A stretch of DNA of 64,000 nucleotides from UBA2233 sp002347965 [NCBI: Nitrospirae bacterium UBA2233]. Lineage in GTDB: Bacteria > UBA2233. The position numbers and the translations under genes were made by a program. The notes under the pieces are model-generated. The model was not told the DNA's origin. It made no database searches and saw only the letters and a list, made by a program, of their open reading frames with translations. Numbering within the stretch: position 1 is the stretch's first letter; every line of letters starts with the position of its first letter. The stretch lies in NCBI GenBank assembly GCA_002347965.1, contig DDYN01000031.1:1-64000 (forward strand). The letters run 5' to 3'. Below are positions 28,773 through 36,363 of the stretch, in pieces.

Positions 28773-29993
28773 CTACGCCTCGATTTTGTAGCCGGACTCC
28801 AGGTGTTCGGTCAGGTCAAGCCCGCTCTGTTCGGCCTCAGAGGCCACCCGAAGCCCCATGAAACGCTCCAAGAGCCAAACGATCAAGAAGGTCACCAAAA
28901 GAGAATACGTCACGGCCACGACTACGCCGATTCCTTGAATCGCGATTTGGGAGAAATTGCCGAACAAAAGCCCGTCTGCGCCGGAAGGGTTCCAGTATTT
29001 TGCGGCAAAGATGCCCGTCGCCAGGCCTCCCCAGACTCCGCCGACACCGTGGATACCGACCACGTCGAGCGCGTCGTCGTAGCCGCCCTTAAATTTTGCG
29101 AACACCCCCGCGTAACACAGCAGGCCCGCGACAAGCCCGATGAACAGCGCGGGGGCAGGTCCGACGAACCCTGCCGCCGGAGTGACGGCCACAAGCCCGG
29201 CCAGCGCCCCCGAGGCGATCCCTAAGGTTGTGGGCTTGCCCCTATGAACGGCCTCGGCCAAGATCCAGGATAGCGCCGCACCGGCCGTGGCCGCCTGGGT
29301 GTTGAAGAATGCGAGCGCGGCCAGGGGGCTTGCCGAAAGGGCGCTGCCCGCGTTGAACCCGAACCATCCAAACCACAAAAGCCCGGCGCCCAAAAGCGTC
29401 AAGGGGAGGTTGTTCGGGTGGAACGGCTCGTGGCCCCAGCCCATGCGTTTGCCGATGAACCAGGAGCTCACGAGGGCCGCCGCGCCCGAGTTGACATGAA
29501 TAACTGTTCCGCCCGCAAAATCGAGCGCTCCCAGCTTCTGAAGCCATCCGCCCCCCCAGACCCAGTGGCACACGGGCAGGTACACGAACGTCGTCCAGAG
29601 GACCACGAACCAAAAAAACGGCCAAAAGCGCATTCTTTCGGCGAACGCGCCCGTAATCAGGGCGGGTGTAATAATCGCAAACATCAGTTGGAACGCGCAG
29701 AACAACACGTGTGGAATCCCTGGAGCGTAGGGCCCAGCATCGAGCCCCACCCCTTTTAGCATCACCCAGTCGAAGTTGCCCAAAACCCCGCCCACGTCCG
29801 GGCCGAACGCGAGCGAATAACCATAAAGCACCCAAATCACGGAAACAATGCCCATGCACGCAAAGCTATGCATGACAACCGAAAGGACGTTCTTAGCGCG
29901 CACTAGCCCGCCGTAGAAGACGGCAAGTCCCGGCGTCATCAGCATGACCATGGCGGAAGCGATCAGCATGAATCCCGTATCCGCGGCGTTCAT
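28773..29993 (-). CDS. amt: Ammonium transporter (Amt/MEP/Rh family)
   Basis: 406 residues with eleven membrane helices and no long signal peptide (starts MNAADTGFMLIASAMVMLMTPGLA). The conserved pore residues are present: the structural Asp and first pore His in LDFAGGTVIHVNSGAAAL, the second pore His in DVVGIHGVGGVWGGLATG. It conducts ammonium into the cell. Most bacterial amt genes are linked to glnK (PII); none is present here. Instead the start overlaps the amidohydrolase stop by 4 bp, so amt is the last gene of the LeuT-like symporter operon. Confidence 0.96.
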   Translation of the reverse strand: MNAADTGFMLIASAMVMLMTPGLAVFYGGLVRAKNVLSVVMHSFACMGIVSVIWVLYGYSLAFGPDVGGVLGNFDWVMLKGVGLDAGPYAPGIPHVLFCAFQLMFAIITPALITGAFAERMRFWPFFWFVVLWTTFVYLPVCHWVWGGGWLQKLGALDFAGGTVIHVNSGAAALVSSWFIGKRMGWGHEPFHPNNLPLTLLGAGLLWFGWFGFNAGSALSASPLAALAFFNTQAATAGAALSWILAEAVHRGKPTTLGIASGALAGLVAVTPAAGFVGPAPALFIGLVAGLLCYAGVFAKFKGGYDDALDVVGIHGVGGVWGGLATGIFAAKYWNPSGADGLLFGNFSQIAIQGIGVVVAVTYSLLVTFLIVWLLERFMGLRVASEAEQSGLDLTEHLESGYKIEA

Positions 29994-30856
29994 CGAAGGC
30001 CCTCCTGTTTCCCCAATAACGTGAGTGTGTTCAACCCCCCGATGTTCGCCCGCTCCTGGCTAGAGATGGGAAGCTTGAAGAATCGCTCCAAGTTCCGCTC
30101 GGCGCTGCCGTAGGGCGTATCCGTCCCGAAGAGCACCTTATCGTCCCCGTGCTTTTGGATGATCTCGAGCACCGTACCCTGCTCCAAAAAGCCGAGCGCG
30201 TAGGAGAGATCGAGGTATACTTCCGAACCCAAAAGCTCTTCATGAATCGCCCCCCAGTTGTAAATGGCTCCGAGGTGCGCGGCGATGATCTTGAGCCCCG
30301 GGAAAGCTTGAGGCAGCCTGGCCAGGTCGTTCGCCGCTCTGGGGGATTTCTGGACGATTTCGTCGTAGAAGACCGTGCAGGTAAGCACCACGAGGCCCAA
30401 ATCGCGGCAGGCTTCAAAGAGCCTAAGCCAGATAGGTTCAAAAAAAGGGCTCATTGTCGCGCCCTTTTGGAAGAACGGGTGGATCTTCACGCCCAGGAAC
30501 CCTCTTGCCTTAAGATCCTCAAGCGTGGCCTTGAGATCGTCAAGGTCTGGATGAATCGCGCCGAACGGCAGCAGTCTGGGAAAGCGCTTCGTCACCTTTT
30601 CGGTGAAGTCGTTGAGCTTATGCACCTGGTGAGGCTTCATGGCGAGCGGCAAGATGACGCCGTAGGCAAAGCCCTCACGCTCTAGCCAGGCGTCATAAGC
30701 CTCAGCCGTCCCGTCAAGATCCGTATCGCCATCATAGTTGGATTCTCCCTCGAGCCTTCTTTGCTCTCTAAAGGCAAGCGCTTTTTTTGCGAGCTCGGGC
30801 GGGTAGACATGCGCATGGCAATCGACAACGGGGGTCAAACCCCCAGGCTCAGGCAT
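29990..30856 (-). CDS. Amidohydrolase family metal-dependent hydrolase (Amidohydro_2)
   Basis: 288 residues, TIM-barrel hydrolase of the ACMSD/amidohydrolase-2 group. Likely metal ligands are seen in order: HxH in VVDCHAHVYPPE near residue 13, the His of GVKIHPFF, the His of IIAAHLGAIYNW and the Asp of LFGTDTPYGSAERN. The reaction (hydrolysis, deamination or decarboxylation) cannot be told. It overlaps the PTPS gene by 8 bp upstream and amt by 4 bp downstream, which suggests ammonia handling, but that is inference. ATG 30856 is supported by GGGG 7 nt upstream; in-frame starts also lie at 30862 and 30874. Confidence 0.82.
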   Translation of the reverse strand: MPEPGGLTPVVDCHAHVYPPELAKKALAFREQRRLEGESNYDGDTDLDGTAEAYDAWLEREGFAYGVILPLAMKPHQVHKLNDFTEKVTKRFPRLLPFGAIHPDLDDLKATLEDLKARGFLGVKIHPFFQKGATMSPFFEPIWLRLFEACRDLGLVVLTCTVFYDEIVQKSPRAANDLARLPQAFPGLKIIAAHLGAIYNWGAIHEELLGSEVYLDLSYALGFLEQGTVLEIIQKHGDDKVLFGTDTPYGSAERNLERFFKLPISSQERANIGGLNTLTLLGKQEGLR

Positions 30857-31211
30857 CCCCATACCCCGCAACACATCCGGGCGCCTCTTCGACCTCGACC
30901 CGTAGGGGCGCCGAGCGGAATGTTGGCTTGAGCGTCTCGTACACGAACCTGGCGAAGCGCTCGGCCGTGGGGCTGGTGTGCTCGAAGGGGGGTACCTCGT
31001 TCATGAGCCTTTGTGAAAAAGGGGCGATCGTGTTTTTTAGGAGCGCCTTGAGCTCCAAGAAATCGACGATCATCCCCTCGTTTCCCGGGTCTCCGTACAC
31101 GCGTACACGAACGCCGAAAGAATGGCCGTGAACGGGCTCGGGGCTTCCCTTATAGCTCGTTAAGTAGTGGGCCGCCTCAAAACGCTCGAATGCTTCCACA
31201 TACCCGATCAT
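30849..31211 (-). CDS. 6-pyruvoyl-tetrahydropterin synthase homologue of the PTPS-III type
   Basis: 120 residues, QueD/PTPS fold. Zinc ligands are the N-terminal His in FEAAHYLT and the pair in HGHSF; the catalytic partners GMIVDFLELK, LMNEV, SPTAERFARFVY and the closing Glu (VEVEEAPG) are in place. The catalytic Cys of QueD and true PTPS (CxxxHGH) is absent; the sequence is EPVHGH, the ExxHGH motif that defines PTPS-III. PTPS-III enzymes make 6-hydroxymethyl-dihydropterin directly from dihydroneopterin triphosphate and replace FolB in folate synthesis. It overlaps the MetS-like gene and the amidohydrolase gene. A plain QueD call is less likely. Confidence 0.85.
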   Translation of the reverse strand: MIGYVEAFERFEAAHYLTSYKGSPEPVHGHSFGVRVRVYGDPGNEGMIVDFLELKALLKNTIAPFSQRLMNEVPPFEHTSPTAERFARFVYETLKPTFRSAPLRVEVEEAPGCVAGYGDA

Positions 31212-31327
31212 CGGAGCCCTTCACCTTTCTTTTGGCTTGAGGCGATAATCTTCCAGACACAAAACGCGCTGAGGACAATGATAGCCGACCAGGATAATAC
31301 CATTAGAGCAAGGCCATAGCCGTTCAT
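31208..31327 (-). CDS. MetS-like small subunit of the NSS symporter (39 residues)
   Basis: A 39-residue protein: one membrane helix (about 5-28, GLALMVLSWSAIIVLSAFCVWKII) and a short basic tail. Its ATG overlaps the symporter stop (ATGA), it has GGAGG 7 nt upstream inside the symporter gene, and its stop overlaps the PTPS start. This is the size and position of MetS-type small subunits, which in Corynebacterium are needed together with MetP for Na+-dependent methionine/alanine import. The frame is open far upstream through the symporter gene, but only this short portion looks like protein. Confidence 0.75.
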   Translation of the reverse strand: MNGYGLALMVLSWSAIIVLSAFCVWKIIASSQKKGEGLR

Positions 31328-32886
31328 TCTGGAACCTCCAGGGCTGTCATCTGGGTGAGCCGTTCTTTCTTGAGCTTGATGAGCACGCAAATCACGCTGA
31401 ACATGACGAGCACGAACGCCCTGGCCGCCCAGCGCGTGCCTATATGTTCCTTGGGAATCCCCTCGAAAAACAAAAACGCCGGCGCTTCCTTTACGCACCA
31501 CGCTAGGAGCAATACAAGAAGTGCGACTGGTGTAACCCATGTGAGCAGAGGCTTGAAGAAGGAAGGGACTGCGATGTCGTTGTCTCGCGTAATCTCTTTC
31601 CAGGCCCTGTTTGCCCCGAACACCCACACGAACAAGACAACCTCGATGAGCCCAAAAAAAACGATCCCCATAGTCCCAGCGATAAAGTCCAGCTCATCCA
31701 AATACCCTTTACCCAAAAAGAAGTAAACGGGCTGGACGCACGCGAACATCACGACCCCTACGATCGAGGACGCCCTGGTCGAGTCCATGTCGAAGGCGCT
31801 GGCCAAAAAATGCACGCTCGGCTGGATCAAAGCGATCGAGCTCGTGATGCCGGCAAAGAATAAAAGTAGAAACCAAAAGAAGGCAAAGAGCCTGCCGGCC
31901 GGGATTTGCGTGAAGATCACGGGCATCGAGACAAACCCCAAATCGAAGCTGCCGCCCTTGGCGATCTCAACCGTCATCTGAGGCCCGAAAAACAGGTAGG
32001 CCGCGATGATACCGATCGAAGCACCCAAGATTACCTCGCACGCCTCGTTTAGAGACACGGCGGTTAGGCCGCTTAGCGCAATGTCGTCGTTTTTGTGCAA
32101 ATAAGTAGCGTACGTAAGGATCTGACCCCAGCCCAACGACAGCGTGAAGAAAACCTGCCCCGCCGCGGCGAGCCAAACCCCCGGGTTGGTGAGCGCCTTG
32201 AAGTCCGGGTTCCACAAGAACCCGAGTGCGGCGTTAAGGTTCCAATCGGGCCGAAAAGGAGAGCCAAGGCTGAACACCCGAACGACCAAAACCAGCCCCA
32301 TAAAGAATAAAAGCGGCATCGCTAGCTTTGAAAACCACTCTATTCCTTTTGAAATGCCGCGTGAGAGGATCCAGAGGTTGATAACGAGCGTTACGAGCAA
32401 AAAAAAGTAAGCCCAACCCCCGCCCTGAAAGAATTCGTTTCTTTCGAGGCCCTGGAAGCCCTTCAAGAAGCTCGCCATCTGAGTGTGCTCGGTAATCCGC
32501 TCAAAGCGGCCTGTAAGCGCAAAGAAGCTGTATGCCAGGCTCCAGGATTCGATGTAGACGTAGTATACGCTGACAACGAACGTTAAAAGAATGCCGATTC
32601 CGCCTAAGTACTTAGCGACGCGCCTTGGCCACAGAAGGTGAAACACGCTGGGCAGCGAGCCACGGGTAAAGGCCCCTCCGTACCGCCCCATCGCCCATTC
32701 CATCCACATTAAAGGGATGCCGAGGATCACGAGCGACACGAGGTAGGGGATAATGAATGCCCCGCCGCCGTTCTGACTGGCCTGCACGGGAAAACGAAGG
32801 AAGTTGCCAAGGCCCACGGCAGACCCAGCCATGGCGAGGATCATCCCCCACCTGGACGCCCAGCCGTCGTGCTTTGTCCCTTCCAT
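31324..32886 (-). CDS. Neurotransmitter:sodium symporter family transporter, close to LeuT
   Basis: 520 residues, twelve membrane helices. It is strikingly like Aquifex LeuT: AVGLGNFLRFPVQ in helix 1, PLMWMEWAMGRYGG in helix 2, VYYVYIES in helix 3, QVFFTLSLGWG in helix 6, SLNEACEVILG in helix 7, FAGITSSIALIQP in helix 8. LeuT sodium-site residues Asn27, Thr254 and Asn286 have counterparts. The position of LeuT Phe259, which lines the substrate pocket, is Trp here, and LeuT Ile359 is Leu; this should narrow the pocket and favour small amino acids (inference). It leads a five-gene overlapping operon. Confidence 0.93.
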   Translation of the reverse strand: MEGTKHDGWASRWGMILAMAGSAVGLGNFLRFPVQASQNGGGAFIIPYLVSLVILGIPLMWMEWAMGRYGGAFTRGSLPSVFHLLWPRRVAKYLGGIGILLTFVVSVYYVYIESWSLAYSFFALTGRFERITEHTQMASFLKGFQGLERNEFFQGGGWAYFFLLVTLVINLWILSRGISKGIEWFSKLAMPLLFFMGLVLVVRVFSLGSPFRPDWNLNAALGFLWNPDFKALTNPGVWLAAAGQVFFTLSLGWGQILTYATYLHKNDDIALSGLTAVSLNEACEVILGASIGIIAAYLFFGPQMTVEIAKGGSFDLGFVSMPVIFTQIPAGRLFAFFWFLLLFFAGITSSIALIQPSVHFLASAFDMDSTRASSIVGVVMFACVQPVYFFLGKGYLDELDFIAGTMGIVFFGLIEVVLFVWVFGANRAWKEITRDNDIAVPSFFKPLLTWVTPVALLVLLLAWCVKEAPAFLFFEGIPKEHIGTRWAARAFVLVMFSVICVLIKLKKERLTQMTALEVPE

Positions 32887-32936
32887 TGGTATTGTCCCGC
32901 AAAGGTTTTAAGTGACAAAACATCCCCCGCCGGTCT

Positions 32937-32965
32937 ATTATGCCAACGGAGCGGCCTCATTTCAA
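32937..32965 (-). promoter_or_regulatory. Predicted promoter of the symporter-metS-PTPS-amidohydrolase-amt operon
   Basis: On the minus strand TTGAAA (32960-32965), 17 bases, CATAAT (32937-32942): five of six matches in each hexamer. The transcript would have a leader of about 45 nt before the symporter ATG, whose ribosome site is weak. Confidence 0.65.
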
Positions 32966-33130
32966 GGAGGATGAGAATTGCAACGCAATAAACAAAACTT
33001 GTTCCTTAATGTCCCTTAAAAAAGGAGGGCGCCCAGACGTTCGATGGCTCGAGGATTACGATAGGAGCGTGCAATGCGCGATGGGACGGGTGCTTTTCGC
33101 TCGAAACCCCCTTGGGAAAGCGCTTCTATC
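32966..33130. other. Gap downstream of the alpha/beta hydrolase gene, no confident gene
   Basis: Two strong plus-strand Shine-Dalgarno-like sequences occur (AAGGAGG at 32964-32970 and AAAAGGAGG ending 33028). The first precedes a 13-codon TTG frame (32978), the second only a 6-codon frame. A 69-codon plus-strand frame (32940-33149) spans the gap and runs into the hydrolase 3' end but has no ribosome site and no recognisable family. I call none of them. Confidence 0.3.
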
Positions 33131-34054
33131 TTACCTTATGCCCGCGTAAACGCCCTTAGGAGAATTGATTCTCGATAAGACGAAGCGCATGAGGGCTTCT
33201 TTATCTTCAAAGGTATGGCGCTCGCATGGGAACACGACAAACTCCTTGGGGTCGCTTGCGGCACGGAAGAGGTCGAGAGCCCTTGGCAGCGTGACGGTTG
33301 CATCGAGCGCACCGTGGAGCAACAAGACAGGGGTTGGCGAGAGCAGGCCGATGGAGTCCTTCATCCGTACTCTGTTGCCGTCGATGACGAGCTCTTCGAA
33401 GGACGTCTGATCGAATAAGATCCCTCCTACCGGCTTAGGGGAACGAAAGAACAGCTCAAGAACGGGGAAGCCCCCGTTTTCCACCCTAAGGTTCAGCATA
33501 TCGAGCAACGGCTGCATGCGATACAAGTCGCCTAGCTTTGAGGGCGAGGCAACCGACACGACGAGCTCAACAAGGTCCTTGGCGCGGGTCGTTCCGAGCA
33601 TGCAGCCCAGCGAAGCCCCCAGCGAATGGCCATACACAACAAGACGCTTCTTGGGGTATGCCTCCTTCAGCCAAACGATCAGCGTTTCCAGGTCGGAAAG
33701 GCTGCCTAGAAACGAGAACGGAACCTTGGAATCCCCGTGTCCACGTTGATCGAACCCTACCCAGCCGATTCCATCGGCCTCCAACATGGACTTTTCTTTA
33801 AGGAAGCCCCCCTTCGTGCCGCCCATCCCGTGAAGGAACACGACCAACACGTCGGCGCCTTCTACGAGGTTCGCCAAGCAAGGAATTTCCACTCTGTCGG
33901 CTGGGTTTGTTAAGGCGAACGCCTTGGGTTCGCTCCATTGAAACTCCTGCGCGCAGAGAGCAAGCCCGGCCTCAAATACCCAGCCCCCCGCTACGGCAAA
34001 CCCGCAAAGTGTCCCAACGAAGGCCACCAGCAGGCGTAAGCCTACGCTATGCAC
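33131..34054 (-). CDS. Alpha/beta-hydrolase, secreted or membrane-anchored
   Basis: 307 residues. The N-terminus (about 1-35) is a hydrophobic signal or anchor. The hydrolase fold follows: oxyanion strand VVFLHGMGGT, GFDQRGHGDS, nucleophile elbow VYGHSLGASLG with the catalytic Ser, then LLLHGALDATVT for the Asp and CERHTF for the His. The sequence resembles monoacylglycerol-lipase or YqiA-like esterases; the natural substrate is unknown. It begins 2 bp after the panD stop, so it is cotranscribed with panBCD, but no role in pantothenate synthesis follows from that. Confidence 0.8.
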   Translation of the reverse strand: MHSVGLRLLVAFVGTLCGFAVAGGWVFEAGLALCAQEFQWSEPKAFALTNPADRVEIPCLANLVEGADVLVVFLHGMGGTKGGFLKEKSMLEADGIGWVGFDQRGHGDSKVPFSFLGSLSDLETLIVWLKEAYPKKRLVVYGHSLGASLGCMLGTTRAKDLVELVVSVASPSKLGDLYRMQPLLDMLNLRVENGGFPVLELFFRSPKPVGGILFDQTSFEELVIDGNRVRMKDSIGLLSPTPVLLLHGALDATVTLPRALDLFRAASDPKEFVVFPCERHTFEDKEALMRFVLSRINSPKGVYAGIR

Positions 34055-34056
34055 GA

Positions 34057-34440
34057 CTAAGATAGCGCGCTAAGCCTTGGAGTAGGGCTTTTTTCTGCCA
34101 CGATCCTGTTTTTTTCGTCTACATACACAAGCCTCGGGCGATGATGCGCAACCTCTTCGTTCGTAAGCGTGTCAAACGCGGCGATAATGACAATATCGCC
34201 CTTCTTGGCCAGGTGTGCAGCCGCCCCGTTGATGACGACCTCGCCCGTATCCCTTCCCCCAAGAATCGCGTAGGTCTCAAAGCGCGTTCCGCTGGTTACG
34301 TTCCAGACATGCACCTGCTCGAACGGTAGAATCCCAGAGGCCTCCAGGACCCTTGCGTCTATCGTGATCGAGCCCTCGTAGTCCAGGTTGGCATCGGTCA
34401 CTCTCGCCCGGTGAATCTTCGCTTTCAGCATCGTCTTCAT
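34057..34440 (-). CDS. panD: Aspartate 1-decarboxylase
   Basis: 127 residues, made as a proenzyme that self-cleaves to create a pyruvoyl cofactor. The cleavage site YEGS is present (Gly23-Ser24), as are the family motifs KAKIHRARVT, NVTSGTRFETYAI, INGAAAHLAKKGDIVIIAAF. It supplies beta-alanine to PanC. ATG 34440 has AGGAG 5 nt upstream; a GTG two codons earlier is less likely. Order panB-panC-panD. Confidence 0.96.
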   Translation of the reverse strand: MKTMLKAKIHRARVTDANLDYEGSITIDARVLEASGILPFEQVHVWNVTSGTRFETYAILGGRDTGEVVINGAAAHLAKKGDIVIIAAFDTLTNEEVAHHRPRLVYVDEKNRIVAEKSPTPRLSALS

Positions 34441-34454
34441 ACTCACTCCTTTCT

Positions 34455-35294
34455 TTAAAGACGAACGTTATCGATCAGCCTAGCCCTTCCCACTCTCGCG
34501 GCAACCATCATTCTGCATCCCGGGTAAGCTTGGTTTGGGGTTTCGAGTGTTTCCGGTTCGATCAGGGTCACGTAGTCCAACGTCTCGATACCGGATTCCA
34601 AAAGAGCCTTCCTCACGATCGCAACGAGCACATCCGGGTCTTTTGTCCCGCGCTCAAAGCACACTCTGCCCGCTTGTAGCCCAAGAAATATCCCCGCCGC
34701 TAGCTGGCGCTCTCGAGGAATGAGGTAAGCATTCCTGGAAGAAAGCGCAAGGCCGTCTTTCTCTCGCACCGTTTCTATAGCCTCGAGGGCCACTTGAAGG
34801 TTCAAATCTTTGACCATTCTTTGAAGGATGACGAACTGCTGGAAGTCTTTCTCGCCAAAAAGCGCGAGGTCAGGCGATACGATCTCGAACAGCTTCAGGA
34901 CAACCGTGGCCACCCCGTCAAAATGCCCTGGCCGAAACGCCCCGCAGAGCTTTTCAGAGAGCCCTTCCACCCGAACTTTCGTAGTAAAGCCCTTGGGGTA
35001 CATCTCTTGAGCTTCTGGTGCAAACACAAGGTCTACCCCTTCTGCCCGGCATAGCTCCAAGTCTTTCTCGAGCGTGCTGGGGTAGCGTGCGTAGTCCTCG
35101 CTCGGACCGAATTGGGCTGGGTTCACAAAAATGCTCACGACCGCCACGTCGCTTTTTTGCCTGCACGCTCGAATGAGAGCCCTGTGGCCTTCATGGAGCG
35201 CGCCCATCGTGGGGACGAGGCCGACACGCCGATCGGCCCGGCTCTTTGAAGCCAGCCATTCCCTTGTGGACCGGATAGTCGCCTTCTTTTCCAC
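34455..35294 (-). CDS. panC: Pantothenate synthetase (pantoate-beta-alanine ligase)
   Basis: 279 residues. Joins pantoate and beta-alanine with ATP. The nucleotidyltransferase motifs are plain: LVPTMGALHEGHRALI near residue 27, SIFVNPAQFGPSEDYARYP, CGAFRPGHFDGVATVV, LFGEKDFQQFVILQRMV, DGLALSSRNAYL. It starts at GTG 35294, 5 bp after the panB stop, with AGGGG close before it. Sits between panB and panD. Confidence 0.96.
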   Translation of the reverse strand: MEKKATIRSTREWLASKSRADRRVGLVPTMGALHEGHRALIRACRQKSDVAVVSIFVNPAQFGPSEDYARYPSTLEKDLELCRAEGVDLVFAPEAQEMYPKGFTTKVRVEGLSEKLCGAFRPGHFDGVATVVLKLFEIVSPDLALFGEKDFQQFVILQRMVKDLNLQVALEAIETVREKDGLALSSRNAYLIPRERQLAAGIFLGLQAGRVCFERGTKDPDVLVAIVRKALLESGIETLDYVTLIEPETLETPNQAYPGCRMMVAARVGRARLIDNVRL

Positions 35295-35299
35295 GACCC

Positions 35300-36097
35300 C
35301 TACCCGTACGTTTCGTCGGGCCCGGGAAAGGATCCTTCCCGAACGGCTGAGGCGAACGCAGTAAGCGCGTTCCGCGCCTCTTGAGAGGTTTTTCCGAACG
35401 CGCGGGCAAGCTTAGGAGGAGAGGGGCTGATTCCGACTACGTCGTGGAACACCAAGATTTGCCCGTCTGTGTAGGGCCCGGCCCCGATCCCGATCGTAGG
35501 GATGGAAAGCCGCGTCGTAAGGCTCCTGGCAACCTCGGAGCGAGTGCCCTCAATCACGACAGAAAAGGCCCCGGCCGCCTCGAGGCTGAGGGCGTCCTCG
35601 AGCAGCCTGCTTGCCGATTCTTCGGTTTTGCCCTGGATGCGGTACCCCGCCATGGCCCGAACATGCTGGGGCATGAGGCCGATATGGCCCATTACCGGGA
35701 TACCTGCTTCGACCATGGCTCGGACCGTGGGGGCGACCTCTTTCCCGCCTTCGAGCTTGACGGCAACGGCGCGGGTTTCCTTGAGCACCCTTCCTGCGGC
35801 CTTAAGCGCGGCTGGAACGCTAGTTTGATAGCTCATGAACGGCAGGTCTACGATGACGGGGAGAGCCTTGGCTCCCCTCGAAACAGCCTTAGCGTGGTGA
35901 AGCACCTCGCCTAGCGTCACGGGCAGGGTCGTTTCGTAGCCGAGCTCGACCATACCCAACGAATCACCGACCAAAATCGCGTCCACCCCTGCCTCCTCGG
36001 CAAGATGGGCCTGCCAGGAGGTATAGGCCGTGACCATCGCCAGGGTTCGTCCTGGTTTGGAGCGGAACAAAAGCGTCCCTTCAAACACGCGCGGCAT
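35300..36097 (-). CDS. panB: Ketopantoate hydroxymethyltransferase
   Basis: 265 residues. Transfers a hydroxymethyl group from methylene-tetrahydrofolate to 2-oxoisovalerate, the first committed step to pantothenate. Motifs: MVTAYTSWQAHLAEEAGVDAILVGDSLGMVELGYETTLPV, then VIVDLPFMSYQ, VKLEGGKEVAPTVRAMVEAGIPVMGHIGLMPQ, TIGIGAGPYTDGQILVFHD. ATG 36097 is preceded by GGGAAGG at 7 nt. First gene of the panBCD-hydrolase unit and divergent from the pnt genes. Confidence 0.96.
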   Translation of the reverse strand: MPRVFEGTLLFRSKPGRTLAMVTAYTSWQAHLAEEAGVDAILVGDSLGMVELGYETTLPVTLGEVLHHAKAVSRGAKALPVIVDLPFMSYQTSVPAALKAAGRVLKETRAVAVKLEGGKEVAPTVRAMVEAGIPVMGHIGLMPQHVRAMAGYRIQGKTEESASRLLEDALSLEAAGAFSVVIEGTRSEVARSLTTRLSIPTIGIGAGPYTDGQILVFHDVVGISPSPPKLARAFGKTSQEARNALTAFASAVREGSFPGPDETYG

Positions 36098-36247
36098 CGC
36101 GACGCCTTCCCTTAAGTTCCTTAAGAAAATTTGACCACAATAACGCTGGAATCAGCAGGACCGGAGCAAACCAAAGACGGGCGGAACGCCAGGCTCCCTT
36201 ACCCGCATAGAAGGGCTGACACGCTTACATTCTCTCGGTCCCGGTCC

Positions 36248-36276
36248 TTGCAAGATCCAGGCCTCATTTTTATTCA
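36248..36276 (+). promoter_or_regulatory. Candidate promoter for the pntAA-pntAB-pntB-rarA genes
   Basis: TTGCAA (36248-36253), 17 bases, TATTCA (36271-36276) in the 266 bp gap between the divergent panB and pntAA genes. A second A/T-rich box TATAAA lies at 36303-36308 but has no good -35 partner. The panB promoter on the other strand is not clear. Confidence 0.38.
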
Positions 36277-36363
36277 AGCATTAAGAGAAAAAAAGAGCAA
36301 GATATAAAAGCCTTGCACGGCCAGGCTAATCTATGTTTGGATGAAAATCAGGAGGTTAGGAGC

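Noticed and set aside
29242-29859. 205-codon minus-strand frame inside amt
   Set aside because: Same strand, other frame of amt; the membrane helices and pore residues are in the amt frame.
31208-31627. 139-codon reading of the frame that contains the MetS-like protein
   Set aside because: The first 100 codons overlap the symporter gene and look like random translation; only the last 39 form a membrane helix with a proper ribosome site.
36111-36125. CTTAAG-TTC-CTTAAG repeat upstream of panB
   Set aside because: Two copies of a 6 bp palindrome in A/T-rich sequence; too short to call an operator.
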